A DNA stretch of 40,420 bases. Origin: Clostridia bacterium. Lineage in GTDB: Bacteria; Bacillota; Clostridia; Oscillospirales; CAG-272. Under the pieces are notes generated by a model. The model was not told the origin of the DNA and did not search any database. It saw nothing but the letters and a program-made list of their open reading frames with translations. The stretch lies in contig JAFTKM010000008.1 of NCBI GenBank assembly GCA_017453245.1, forward strand, positions 83,017 through 123,436, read 5' to 3'. Below, one piece after another: positions 24,314-32,586 of the stretch (positions are counted from its first letter, which is position 1; each line of letters begins with the position of its first letter). A program made the position numbers and the translations under genes.

Positions 24314-24541
24314 TCAGAGAATTCCGTCCTTGCCGTAATAGAGCATACGCTTTTCTTCATCGCTCAGCTCATCGATATCCTTGCCGTTTTTCATCGCTGT
24401 CCAAGCTCTGTTTGGCACGGGCGGATTAAACGCGGGAGGAGCGATTTCGGGCGTGTTTATGCCGGGGACCGAGGTCGAGTTGACAAGGGGATTTCTGTCA
24501 TCTACGGAATAAGTCGAGTTATTGTTCTTTTTATCCTTCAT
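24314..24541 (-). CDS. Small hypothetical protein
   Basis: A 75-residue frame with a Lys/Asn-rich start, a Pro-rich middle (about 30-45) and a C-terminal LSDEEKRMLYYGK segment. I do not recognise the family. There is no signal peptide or membrane segment. The possible SD (AGGTAGG) lies inside the 3' arm of a long hairpin (24546-24615), so translation could be blocked or conditional. It is convergent with the GH78 gene and lies downstream of the GH39-like gene. It may be a real small gene or a chance frame; the orderly start region gives moderate support. Confidence 0.45.
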   Translation of the reverse strand: MKDKKNNNSTYSVDDRNPLVNSTSVPGINTPEIAPPAFNPPVPNRAWTAMKNGKDIDELSDEEKRMLYYGKDGIL

Positions 24542-24545
24542 AATA

Positions 24546-24615
24546 AAAACCTACCTTTCATAGGATCGTTCTTAGTTTTACCGTAGACGATATCCTTATG
24601 CAAGGTAGGTTTTTC
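24546..24615 (-). promoter_or_regulatory. Long inverted repeat, terminator or leader hairpin
   Basis: AAAAACCTACCTT (24546-24558) pairs perfectly with AAGGTAGGTTTTT (24603-24615). The inner segments CATAGGAT and ATCCTTATG continue the stem with small bulges. The A-run and T-run at the ends make it terminator-like on both strands. It lies after the GH39-like gene, and the 3' arm on the minus strand also carries the SD-like GGTAGG of the small gene at 24314-24541. Confidence 0.75.
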
Positions 24616-24672
24616 TTTTTTATTTTCAAGCGTTAAAACAGATAATTTGCTTTGAATTCTGCTTAATGCACT

Positions 24673-26010
24673 TTATGAGAATCTGAGGAAATATACCTCG
24701 TTCTTACCGACTCGGAGAGTTATCATATCGTTGCGAAGGGGTAATCCGCGCTCCTCGGTGAAGAAGCCGCAGCCTTTTTCTCCTCCGCCTATAATTCCCT
24801 TGATCGAGTAGGTCTTGAAGCTCTTTCCTGTAAGCTTTATTTCAACGACTCCGCTGTAATCCGAGGTCGAGAATACGCACGCGCCGTCCTCGTTACCCAG
24901 GGTTGCAAGCGAGTATATCTCGGTGCGATAGTCCTCTGTGGAGTCAACGATGTTTCCAAGTGAGGAAAGGGCGCCGAAGGCGGTCATAACGTGGTATGCG
25001 GAGTAAAAATGCTTGTCACATCTTGCGCTCAGAGTGTAAAGAGAGTTCCATTTTGACATAGGGTCAAGGTGTGAGTAAAACATCATATCTATATTGCTCT
25101 TCTGCGCTATTATTATAGCTCTTGCAAGCGTCGACGGATATTTACGCTCAAGAAATGCGCCGGTATCTGTTCCTTTGAGGTTAAACTCGGAGATAACGCT
25201 CTGCGTCTTTTTGAGACCGTACTGTCCGAGGTAGGACTTAGCGTAATTTGCGTGAAGGCTTATCTCCTCGGGAGAGTCTGCGTAGCACTTCCAGGAGAAG
25301 AAGTCAAGCGGAGTCTTTTTCTCCCTCGTTATATACGAGAAGAAGCCCTCCATAAAGTCGATATACGCCTTCTGCTCCTTTGAGCCGTTGTAGTGATTGA
25401 GACTGAAGAAGCCGCCCGAGGAATACGCGCCGACCTTCAGCTTGGGGTGAGTCTCCTTAAGATGATTTGCCACAGTTGAGTAAAGCTCATAGTACTCGCG
25501 GGGAGTGCCCGACCAGCCCGACTCGGTGTCAACGTCGCACATTATCTCGACGTACTTGATGTTATACTTAAAGCCGTTTGCCCATCCCTTGTTATAGTGG
25601 GCAATTATCCTCTCGCATATCCTCGCAATCTTTCCGTAGTCCCTTGGCGGACGGTTATGCGTCTTTACCTCATAGGGCTCGGGAGATTCCCCGAGGCGGA
25701 GGAATATATCCGCTCCGCACTCCTTGACCGAAGCGAGGTAACGGTCTGTGGGCGCGAAGTTATAGGACGCCTCAAAGCGCTCGTCAAGCTCCATATCCGG
25801 GAAAATGCAGTGCAAATCGAGATATCTTGACGAGGCGTATGGGGCTTCAACGCCGCTTACACGAACAAATCCCGGGGCCATTTCCTTATACTGCTCTGTG
25901 AAATCGTATTCAAGCTCCATACCGAATTTCGGTCCGTTGTTTAAGCAGTTGATCGGCTTGAATTTACCCGTTTTTCTTGAAAAATCTATGCTGACCGTTC
26001 TCTTTATCAC
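24673..26010 (-). CDS. GH39-like (clan A) glycoside hydrolase, acid/base position altered
   Basis: The 445 residues follow the GH39 beta-xylosidase pattern: SIDFSRKTGKFKPINCLNNGP at the start, a barrel, and SGTPREYYELYSTVANHLK (167-185) right after the expected acid/base position. There, families in this clan read EIWNEPD; here the aligned stretch is EIMCDVD (155-161), so the Asn-Glu pair is Cys158-Asp159. The nucleophile appears kept as E275 in VISEFN. A C-terminal beta domain follows. The start is GTG (26008-26010) with AAAGGAG 6 bases upstream. The gene follows yitT by 40 bp. It may be inactive as a normal hydrolase, use Asp as the acid, or be a binding protein. Confidence 0.7.
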   Translation of the reverse strand: MIKRTVSIDFSRKTGKFKPINCLNNGPKFGMELEYDFTEQYKEMAPGFVRVSGVEAPYASSRYLDLHCIFPDMELDERFEASYNFAPTDRYLASVKECGADIFLRLGESPEPYEVKTHNRPPRDYGKIARICERIIAHYNKGWANGFKYNIKYVEIMCDVDTESGWSGTPREYYELYSTVANHLKETHPKLKVGAYSSGGFFSLNHYNGSKEQKAYIDFMEGFFSYITREKKTPLDFFSWKCYADSPEEISLHANYAKSYLGQYGLKKTQSVISEFNLKGTDTGAFLERKYPSTLARAIIIAQKSNIDMMFYSHLDPMSKWNSLYTLSARCDKHFYSAYHVMTAFGALSSLGNIVDSTEDYRTEIYSLATLGNEDGACVFSTSDYSGVVEIKLTGKSFKTYSIKGIIGGGEKGCGFFTEERGLPLRNDMITLRVGKNEVYFLRFS

Positions 26011-26050
26011 GGCGTGCTCCTTTCGTTAGTATCTTTCGATAGTCTTTTCG

Positions 26051-26998
26051 TTAGTTTTTCTCGTAGGTCCAGCCCTCGCCGTTTATCTCGTGAGCTCTGT
26101 GGACGGTAACGAAGGCGTTTTTATCAATAGACGAAATAAGCTGAGTGAAAGCGGGATACTGTCGCATCGCGAAGGTTATGATAACGAGCTTCTTGCCCTC
26201 GCCCGAGTATCCGCCCGTAGCCTCGACAATAGTGGTAGTACGCGACATTTTCTCAATAACCGCGCGGTTGATCTCCTCATACTTATCCGAGACGACGTGA
26301 GCAATGAATGCGCTCGACTCGCCGAGGAAGAGCTTATCTACCGACATAGCGCATATAAACGCGGAGATAATACCGAGAAGCGAGAGAAGGAAGTTGTCAA
26401 CGGCAAAGACACCTATAAGGATTATAAGAGTGTCGCAGATGAAGAAGGATACCGAGCTCTTAAGTCCCTTGACGTACTTTGAGAGAGTGAGAGCAATAAC
26501 GTCAACACCGCCTGTCGAGCCTCCGCCGAGGAAGGTGAAGGCGCAGCCCGCTCCGATACACGCTCCTCCGAATACCGTTGCCACGATGAGGGCAATAGCC
26601 TGATATTCGCCCGTATATTTTGTGAGGTCAAGAAGAGCGGCTATCGGCGAGTCGTAAACGATATATTCCGAGATAAAGAGCGCTAAGGGATAAAACGCGG
26701 TAGAAATAAGAGTGTTTAAGGCAAAGGTCTTGCCAAGAATCAAAAAGCCGAGGGCAAAGAGTATCCAGTTGATCACAGAGGAGTAGACGTCGGGGCCCAG
26801 ATCTCCGAGAAACGGCACACCCGAAAATGCCTTTGCAAGGATTATACCTATACCGGATATACCGCCCGTGACGAGGTCAAACGGGAAGATAAACATAGCA
26901 ATACCAAAGGCAAGAATGAACGTACCTATTAATACGAGTGACACGTTCTTGATGAGCCTTTTCCATTCATTTTTACTCTTAGGCAAGATTTTCATCAT
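26051..26998 (-). CDS. YitT family membrane protein
   Basis: 315 residues. About five or six hydrophobic helices in the first 215 residues match the YitT_membrane domain (for example FDLVTGGISGIGIIL at 40-54 and the glycine-rich FLGGGSTGGVDVIAL), followed by a cytoplasmic DUF2179 domain (about 230-310). YitT proteins are inner-membrane proteins of unclear transport function. AGGAG lies 6-9 bases upstream of two candidate ATGs (26998 and 26995). It lies 59 bp after cysK and 40 bp before the GH39-like gene, and may share their transcript. Confidence 0.88.
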   Translation of the reverse strand: MMKILPKSKNEWKRLIKNVSLVLIGTFILAFGIAMFIFPFDLVTGGISGIGIILAKAFSGVPFLGDLGPDVYSSVINWILFALGFLILGKTFALNTLISTAFYPLALFISEYIVYDSPIAALLDLTKYTGEYQAIALIVATVFGGACIGAGCAFTFLGGGSTGGVDVIALTLSKYVKGLKSSVSFFICDTLIILIGVFAVDNFLLSLLGIISAFICAMSVDKLFLGESSAFIAHVVSDKYEEINRAVIEKMSRTTTIVEATGGYSGEGKKLVIITFAMRQYPAFTQLISSIDKNAFVTVHRAHEINGEGWTYEKN

Positions 26999-27057
26999 AT
27001 CCTTCTCCTAATTCTTCAAAACCTATTTATTACTATTTTTGTAAACTTTTCTTTTCA

Positions 27058-27993
27058 TCATTCGTCAAAATCGAACAACGGAGTGGAAAAATATCTTTCG
27101 GCAGTATCGGGAAGAACCGTTACAACAGTCTTGCCCTTGCCGAGAATTTTTGCAAGCTTTATTGCCGCGGAGACATTGGTACCGCTGCTTATACCCGAGA
27201 GTATTCCTTCCCTTTTTGCAAGTGCTTTTGCAGTATCCAGCGCTTCGTCATCGGTAATTATGCATATGTCCGAGATGATATCGCGGTTAAGCACGGGAGG
27301 AATAATTCCGTCACCAATGCCCATCTGCACGTGGGTTCCTATCAGTCCTCCCGAGAGGATAGCCGCCCTCTCGGGCTCAGCCGCCCAGATAACCAGGTCG
27401 GGATATTTCTCCCTCAGCGCTTCGCCTATACCGGTGATTGTACCGCCCGTTCCTATACCCGAGCAAAAGCCGTGTATAGGTATGTCTACCTGCTCAAGGA
27501 TCTCTCTTGCGGTCCGGTTTTTCTGAACGCGCGGATTTGCGGGATTCTCAAACTGACCGGGTACGAAAACGCGCGGATCCTCCGCCTTCATCCTCATAGC
27601 AAGCTCAAGGCATTTTTCGATGCAAAGCCCGATATTCCCCTCATCGTGAACGAGTATAACCTCCGCGCCGTATTGTCTTACGAGCTTTCTGCGCTCCTCG
27701 CTGACCGAGTCGGGCATAATAATTCTGACCTTGTAGCCGCGTACAGCTCCAATCAATGCGAGTCCTATTCCCTGATTGCCGCTGGTAGGCTCGACTATAA
27801 TGCTGTCCTTGTTAAGAAGTCCGCGCTCCTCTGCATCGGTTATCATACTGTATGCAGTGCGTGTTTTTATCGATCCGCCGACGTTCAGCCCCTCGAATTT
27901 CACGAGTATTTCGGCTGAGTCTTCGTCGGTCATATTTCTGAGTCTGATTATCGGGGTGTTACCGATAGCGTCAAGAATTGAATCGTAGATCAT
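27058..27993 (-). CDS. cysK: PLP-dependent cysteine synthase family protein
   Basis: Makes cysteine from O-acetylserine and sulfide, or a related beta-replacement. The PLP lysine is K43 in GGSIKTR, the substrate loop is TSGNQG (70-75, usually TSGNTG), and GTGGT (181-185) binds phosphate. The length of 311 is normal. The ATG at 27993 is chosen because the protein should begin MIYDSILDAIGNTP and GAAAGG lies 8 bases upstream. The loop Gln marks a Clostridia-type branch; O-acetylserine use is likely but not proven. It is 102 bp downstream of the ABC exporter genes, with a structured repeat between. Confidence 0.9.
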   Translation of the reverse strand: MIYDSILDAIGNTPIIRLRNMTDEDSAEILVKFEGLNVGGSIKTRTAYSMITDAEERGLLNKDSIIVEPTSGNQGIGLALIGAVRGYKVRIIMPDSVSEERRKLVRQYGAEVILVHDEGNIGLCIEKCLELAMRMKAEDPRVFVPGQFENPANPRVQKNRTAREILEQVDIPIHGFCSGIGTGGTITGIGEALREKYPDLVIWAAEPERAAILSGGLIGTHVQMGIGDGIIPPVLNRDIISDICIITDDEALDTAKALAKREGILSGISSGTNVSAAIKLAKILGKGKTVVTVLPDTAERYFSTPLFDFDE

Positions 27994-28007
27994 ACGCTTT
28001 GCCTTTC

Positions 28008-28082
28008 TTGGCAAAGGGAGATAAGCACCGAATGAGCGAATATTCACGCCCTCATCCGATCAAGCCAAACCGCCCTTGCCAA
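28008..28082 (+). repeat. Structured repeat, copy C
   Basis: It is closed by TTGGCAAAGGG (28008-28018, one bulged A) and CCCTTGCCAA (28073-28082). The core at 28021-28049 (ATAAGCACCGAATGAGCG then AATATTCACGC) aligns with copies A and B. It lies between cysK and the ABC exporter and, in the orientation of A and B, antisense to both neighbours. Confidence 0.7.
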
Positions 28083-28095
28083 ATGAAGTGTAAAA

Positions 28096-29979
28096 TTAAT
28101 CAAGTTCAATTATTTCGTTATAAAGATCCGCGTATCTTCCGCCAAGTCTGAGCAGCTCGTCGTGATCGCCTCTTTCTACTATTCTGCCCTTTTCAAGCAC
28201 CATTATTGCATTCGACGAGCGAACCGTCGAGAGTCTGTGAGCGATAACGAAGGTGGTCTTGTTCTCCATAATTCTGTCCATACCCTCTTCGATATGCTTC
28301 TCGGTTCTTGTGTCGACCGAGCTCGTCGCCTCGTCGAGAATGAGTATAGGCGCCTTGCTGATCGCGGCTCTCGCGATATTAAGAAGCTGACGCTGTCCCT
28401 GCGAGAGGTTTGCGCCGTCGTTCTCAAGCACGGTATCATAACCGTTCTCGAGGTTGATGATAAAGGAGTGAGCCGAAGCGATCTTAGCCGCCTCAATGAC
28501 CTCCTCGTCTGTCGCGTCAAGTCTGCCGTAGCGGATATTCTCACGCACAGTACCCGTAAAGAGGTGGGTGTCCTGAAGGACCATCGCAACGTTGCGTCTG
28601 AGAGTCGCGCGGTCGATCTTGTCGATCGGAATGCCGTCAACGGTGATCGTGCCCTCATTTATATCATAGAATCTTGAGAGAAGATTGGTAACGGTGGTCT
28701 TTCCCGCACCGGTCGAGCCGACGAAGGCTATCTTCTGGCCGGGCTTTGCGTAAAGGGAGATGTTGTGAAGAACGGTGGTGTCGGGTGTGTAGCCGAAGGA
28801 GACGTCGTCAAGGACGATATGTCCCTTGATCTCTTCGGGAGAAACCTCGTCCTCAGAGGACTGCTCGGACTTCTCGTCGAGCACCTCAAATACTCGCTCC
28901 GCTCCCGCAAGAGCCGAGAAGATAACGTTCATCTGCATAGAGATCTCGTTGATAGGTCTGTTGAAGGATCTGGTGAAGTTTAAAGAGATCGCTAGTCCGC
29001 CGTAGTCGAAGCCGCGAAGGGCTACGAGAAGACCGCCGACGCAGGCAACGATGCCGTAGGAGACGTTGCAGAGCTGGTGCGTTACGGGGCCCATAATGCC
29101 CGAGCGGAACTGAGCCTTGATCTGAGACTCAACGAGCTCATCGTTAAGGAAATCGAACTCGTCGATAGCAACAGCCTCGTGGTTGAACACCTTGACGACC
29201 TTCTGTCCCGAGATGATCTCCTCGGAAAATCCGTTGAGCATACCGAGATTCTTCTGCTGCTCCTTATAGGCGTTTCTGCCTTTTTTCATTATCAATCTGC
29301 TAACATAAGTTAGCACAGGAGTCATTATTAAGGTAATAAGACCGAGTATCCAGTTTGTATAGATCATAAGCACAACCGTGCCTACGATGGTTATCGCGCC
29401 GGAGATGATCTGAATTAATGTGGTGTTGAGCATCTCACCTACGGTGTCAACGTCGTTGGTGAAGCGGCTCATAATATCACCCGAGCGATGGGTGTCAAAA
29501 TACTTGATGGGAAGAGTCTGTATCTTGCGGTAGAGGTCGCTTCTCATACGCTTTAAGGACCTTTGCGATACAGCGAGCATCAGTCTCTGCTGCAGCCATT
29601 GGCTGGATATGGAGATAGCGTAAACAAGCGCCATAAGCGCGATACCGATGGCAAGCGAGCCCATTCTCTCGCTCGGTGTCTTACCCTCCTCGGTAAGGAG
29701 GTTGAGGACGGGCCTCAGCATATAAGACGAGATGAGAGATGCCGCGGTGTAGACAAGCGCCGCAACAAGCGCGCCTATAAGCACCGCTCTCTCGTGGGAG
29801 AGGTAGGCAAGGAGTCTGCCGAGCGTCTTTAAGGTGTTCTTCGGCTTTGCGCCGCCGCGCATCATACCGCCGGGTCCGCCCGGACCGCGCCTTGGCATAA
29901 CGCTCATTTCCTTCTTGCCGCCGCCTTCGGCTCCCGCATATTTCTTTGCGAATCTTTCGCGTCTGTCGAGTGCGTTCAT
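28096..29979 (-). CDS. ABC exporter half-transporter, catalytic partner
   Basis: A fused membrane and ATPase protein of 627 residues. An N-terminal basic, glycine-rich cytosolic extension (1-55) precedes a six-helix exporter domain (about 60-340). The ATPase domain has Walker A GSTGAGKTT, Walker B ILILDE (E550 intact) and the H-loop H581 in VIAHR. Its signature is LSQGQ (525-529) instead of LSGGQ. This is the expected match for the partner at 29979-31712, whose own Walker B and H-loop are altered. The start at 29979 is fixed by TAATG overlap with the partner and GGAGG upstream. The substrate (drug, lipid or peptide) is unknown. Confidence 0.93.
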   Translation of the reverse strand: MNALDRRERFAKKYAGAEGGGKKEMSVMPRRGPGGPGGMMRGGAKPKNTLKTLGRLLAYLSHERAVLIGALVAALVYTAASLISSYMLRPVLNLLTEEGKTPSERMGSLAIGIALMALVYAISISSQWLQQRLMLAVSQRSLKRMRSDLYRKIQTLPIKYFDTHRSGDIMSRFTNDVDTVGEMLNTTLIQIISGAITIVGTVVLMIYTNWILGLITLIMTPVLTYVSRLIMKKGRNAYKEQQKNLGMLNGFSEEIISGQKVVKVFNHEAVAIDEFDFLNDELVESQIKAQFRSGIMGPVTHQLCNVSYGIVACVGGLLVALRGFDYGGLAISLNFTRSFNRPINEISMQMNVIFSALAGAERVFEVLDEKSEQSSEDEVSPEEIKGHIVLDDVSFGYTPDTTVLHNISLYAKPGQKIAFVGSTGAGKTTVTNLLSRFYDINEGTITVDGIPIDKIDRATLRRNVAMVLQDTHLFTGTVRENIRYGRLDATDEEVIEAAKIASAHSFIINLENGYDTVLENDGANLSQGQRQLLNIARAAISKAPILILDEATSSVDTRTEKHIEEGMDRIMENKTTFVIAHRLSTVRSSNAIMVLEKGRIVERGDHDELLRLGGRYADLYNEIIELD

Positions 29980-31712
29980 TATGCTTCCACCTCCTCGTCC
30001 TTCTGAGAGAGATAGATCTCGCGGTATTCTAGGCACTTCTTCATAAGCTCCTTGTGAGTGCCGACACCGACCACCCTGCCCTCGTCGAGCACAACGATCT
30101 TGTCTGCATCCATAACCGACTGTATTCTCTGCGCGATAATAAGCTTTGTAACACCGCCGAGCTCCTCGCGGAAGGCGCGGCGTATGGAGGCGTCGGTAGC
30201 GGTATCGACCGCGCTGGTGGAGTCATCAAGAATGATAATAGCGGGGCTCTTGAGAAGCGCTCTTGCGATACAGAGCCTCTGCTTCTGTCCTCCGGAGAGC
30301 CTGGAGCCTTCTCTGCCTATCTCGGTGTCATAGCCGTCCTCGAAGGAGGAGACAAAGCTGTGAGCCTGAGCGATCTTACATACTCTCTCGAGCTCCCCGT
30401 CGGTGGCGTGCTCGTTACCCCATCTGAGGTTTTCAGCAACCGTGCCCGCAAAGAGCGTGTTCTTCTGGAGCACGCAAGCAATGCCCTCTCTGAGATTAAA
30501 GAGCGAGTAGTCCTTGACGGACACACCGTCGATAAGCACCTCGCCCTCGTCAACGTCGTAAAGACGCGGGATCATCGAGACGAGAGTGGTCTTACCCGAG
30601 CCTGTCGAGCCGATAATGCCGACGAGCTCGCCGCCCTCGATCTTAAGGTTGATATTGTCAAGCACCTTCTCGGTGTTGTTCTTGAAGTAGCGGAAGGATA
30701 CGCCGCGGAACTCTATATCGCCCTTGGTAACGCGTCTTTCCTTCTCGGAGGAGTTATCGTCGTTAAGGTCGACCTTAGCGTTAAGAACCTCGGAGATACG
30801 TCTGTCGGACGCCGCCGCTCTGGTTCCCTGCAGAATTATGTTGGCAAGGAAGTTGAGAGCTGTGAGTATCTGCGTGAGGTATGTAATAAATGCGGTGAGA
30901 GTACCGATGGTCATATCGCCGACCATGATCTGTCTGCCTGAGATCCATACAACGAGAAGCGTCGTCACGTTGATGGCGATGGCTGACACAGGCATCATAA
31001 AGAGCATTACCTTAAGAGCCGAGGTGCTCTTCTCGACAAGCTCGGAGTTGCGTCCCTCAAAGCGCTCGATCTCGTACTCCTCGCGAACGAAGGACTTGAT
31101 AACTCTCTGGTTGGTGACGGTCTCACCGATGTTGTTGTTAAGGCCGTCGAGAGCCTCCTGCATCTTAACGTATCTGGGGCTCGCGGTCTTGATGATAAGG
31201 AAGATACCGAGCGCCATAAAGGGAATGATCGCGAAGATCACCCAAGCGAGCTCACGCTTGAGGCTAAAGGACATCACCAAAGCGCCGATGAGCATTATCG
31301 GGCTGCGGAACATACCGCGCAGAAGTGTGGCGGCGAAGTTCTGTATCTGGGTGACGTCGTTGGTTATTCTCGTAATGAGTGAGCCGGTGGTAAAGTCGTC
31401 AATGTTTGAGAACGAATAGGTCTGAATTTTCTTGAAAACGTCGCGTCTGACACCTGCGGCAAGTCTCGTCGAGCCGCGGATAGCAAAGTTCGCGCCGAGA
31501 ATGCCCGTGAGCATCATAAATGCGGCGAGCAGAACCATATAAAGACCGTTCTCGAGTATATACGGAACGTTACCTTCTGCCGCGCCTTTGTCAATAATAT
31601 TAGCGTTTATATACGGGAGAATGAACTCACCGCACGCTTCCAGCACCATGAAGAATGGACCAAGGAGAAAGCTGTACCAGTACTTTTTTACGTATCCTAC
31701 GTATTTTTTCAT
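29979..31712 (-). CDS. ABC exporter half-transporter, degenerate-site partner
   Basis: 577 residues: six-helix exporter domain (about 1-310), Walker A GSTGSGKTT, intact signature LSGGQKQ, Walker B IIILDD with D497 in place of the catalytic glutamate, and an H-loop Gln (Q528 in IIAQR). This is the usual pattern of the degenerate half of heterodimeric exporters. I place the start at 31712 (MKKYVGYVKKYW) with GAAAGG upstream; the frame stays open upstream, but only through repeat DNA that translates to a nonsense pattern of Phe/Cys/Ile/Leu/His. A consensus promoter is just upstream. The stop overlaps the partner's start. Confidence 0.94.
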   Translation of the reverse strand: MKKYVGYVKKYWYSFLLGPFFMVLEACGEFILPYINANIIDKGAAEGNVPYILENGLYMVLLAAFMMLTGILGANFAIRGSTRLAAGVRRDVFKKIQTYSFSNIDDFTTGSLITRITNDVTQIQNFAATLLRGMFRSPIMLIGALVMSFSLKRELAWVIFAIIPFMALGIFLIIKTASPRYVKMQEALDGLNNNIGETVTNQRVIKSFVREEYEIERFEGRNSELVEKSTSALKVMLFMMPVSAIAINVTTLLVVWISGRQIMVGDMTIGTLTAFITYLTQILTALNFLANIILQGTRAAASDRRISEVLNAKVDLNDDNSSEKERRVTKGDIEFRGVSFRYFKNNTEKVLDNINLKIEGGELVGIIGSTGSGKTTLVSMIPRLYDVDEGEVLIDGVSVKDYSLFNLREGIACVLQKNTLFAGTVAENLRWGNEHATDGELERVCKIAQAHSFVSSFEDGYDTEIGREGSRLSGGQKQRLCIARALLKSPAIIILDDSTSAVDTATDASIRRAFREELGGVTKLIIAQRIQSVMDADKIVVLDEGRVVGVGTHKELMKKCLEYREIYLSQKDEEVEA

Positions 31713-31751
31713 TTCTTTTGCCTTTCTTGCGCCGTGTGCGCATACATAATT

Positions 31752-31780
31752 ATTATATATTATTTTGGCAAAATTGTCAA
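31752..31780 (-). promoter_or_regulatory. Consensus promoter of the ABC exporter operon
   Basis: On the minus strand TTGACA (31775-31780) and TATAAT (31752-31757) are exactly 17 bases apart, about 40 bases ahead of the ABC start. It supports the shortened start. Confidence 0.9.
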
Positions 31781-31794
31781 CGAGAGAAAAAGAA

Positions 31795-32100
31795 AAAATG
31801 TGAAATGCGAAGCGCGAAGCGCGAAGTGAGGGCGCAATGCGCAATGCGGAATTTGGAATGCGGAATGCGGAATGCGGAATTAAGGACGAGGCACAGGGCT
31901 GCGCCAATGCAAAATGCAGAATGCAAAATGCAAAATGAGGGACGAAGAACAAACCGTAGGGCGGGGGCGGTGCGGCAAAGCCGCAAATGCAAAATGCAGA
32001 ATGCAAAATGCAAAATGAGGAGAACGAGGAAGAGACGGTAGGGCGGGGGCGGTGCGGCAAAGCCGCAAATGCAAAATGCAGAATGCAAAATGAGGGGACG
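31795..32100. repeat. AATGC-type microsatellite array with two 55-bp direct repeats
   Basis: Runs of AATGC-type units (GCAAAATGCAGAATGC and GGAATGCGGAATGC patterns) and GCGAAGC units fill the region. A perfect 55-bp unit that starts GTAGGGCGGGGGCGGTGCGG and ends GCAAAATG occurs at 31956-32010 and again at 32038-32092; it contains a TGCGGC/GCCGCA hairpin. The long open frame in this DNA is a by-product of the repeats, not a gene. Confidence 0.85.
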
Positions 32101-32118
32101 GGGAATGAAGCACCTGAA

Positions 32119-32165
32119 CCTTCCCCTTTGGGGAAGGTGGATTGCGAAGCAAGACGGATGAGGTT
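32119..32165. repeat. Hairpin repeat CCTTCCCC/GGGGAAGG with tail
   Basis: CCTTCCCC (32119-32126) pairs with GGGGAAGG (32130-32137), followed by TGGATTGCGAAGCAAG and GGATGAGGTTG. This form is familiar from repeats scattered through gut Clostridia genomes; that statement rests on memory of the family, not a search. 32166-32203 holds nothing recognisable. Confidence 0.55.
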
Positions 32166-32203
32166 GCGATACGCTAGCAATTCCTACGTTTTGTCAATGC
32201 AAG

Positions 32204-32542
32204 GCGGGAAAGAGTGTCATCCTGAGCTTGTCGAAGTTTTGCTCCAGTGAGGAGCAAAACCGAGGAGCGTAGCGACGAAGGGATCTAGTGTAAGTCTGAT
32301 GACGGCTTCCTTAACTACTGTTTTTTGATAGTTATCGTGTTAGCCAAAGTAGATCCCGACACTTTGTGTCGCCCTGCGGGTTACTACCACGTGTCGTTGT
32401 CCACCTTGTGTCCTTGATGCTTCGCACCTTTCTCACCTTGCGGTGAGACGCCACAGAGCAATCTGCGCGTGTCTCGCTTGTGCAAGCACAGACTCGCTTA
32501 CGCTTGATTATCTGACAAGCTCAGGATGACACTCTGTCCCGC
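32204..32542. mobile_element. 339-bp element with 29-bp terminal inverted repeats (MITE-like)
   Basis: The ends 32204-32232 and 32514-32542 are inverted copies matching at 28 of 29 positions; the 22-base part AGAGTGTCATCCTGAGCTTGTC is exact. Inside are TTTTGCTCC/GGAGCAAAA (hairpin) and GGGATCTA/TAGATCCC, but no open frame that could encode a transposase. It looks like a non-autonomous element. No clear target-site duplication is seen. Confidence 0.7.
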
Positions 32543-32586
32543 TCACGCCTATTTTCATTCATTTTGCTAATTTTAGTATACAAAAA

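Noticed and set aside
31713-32180. Long N-terminal extension of the ABC exporter frame with FCILHFAF-type repeats
   Set aside because: It translates AATGC repeat DNA, runs through a perfect promoter (31752-31780), and a normal SD and start are at 31712.
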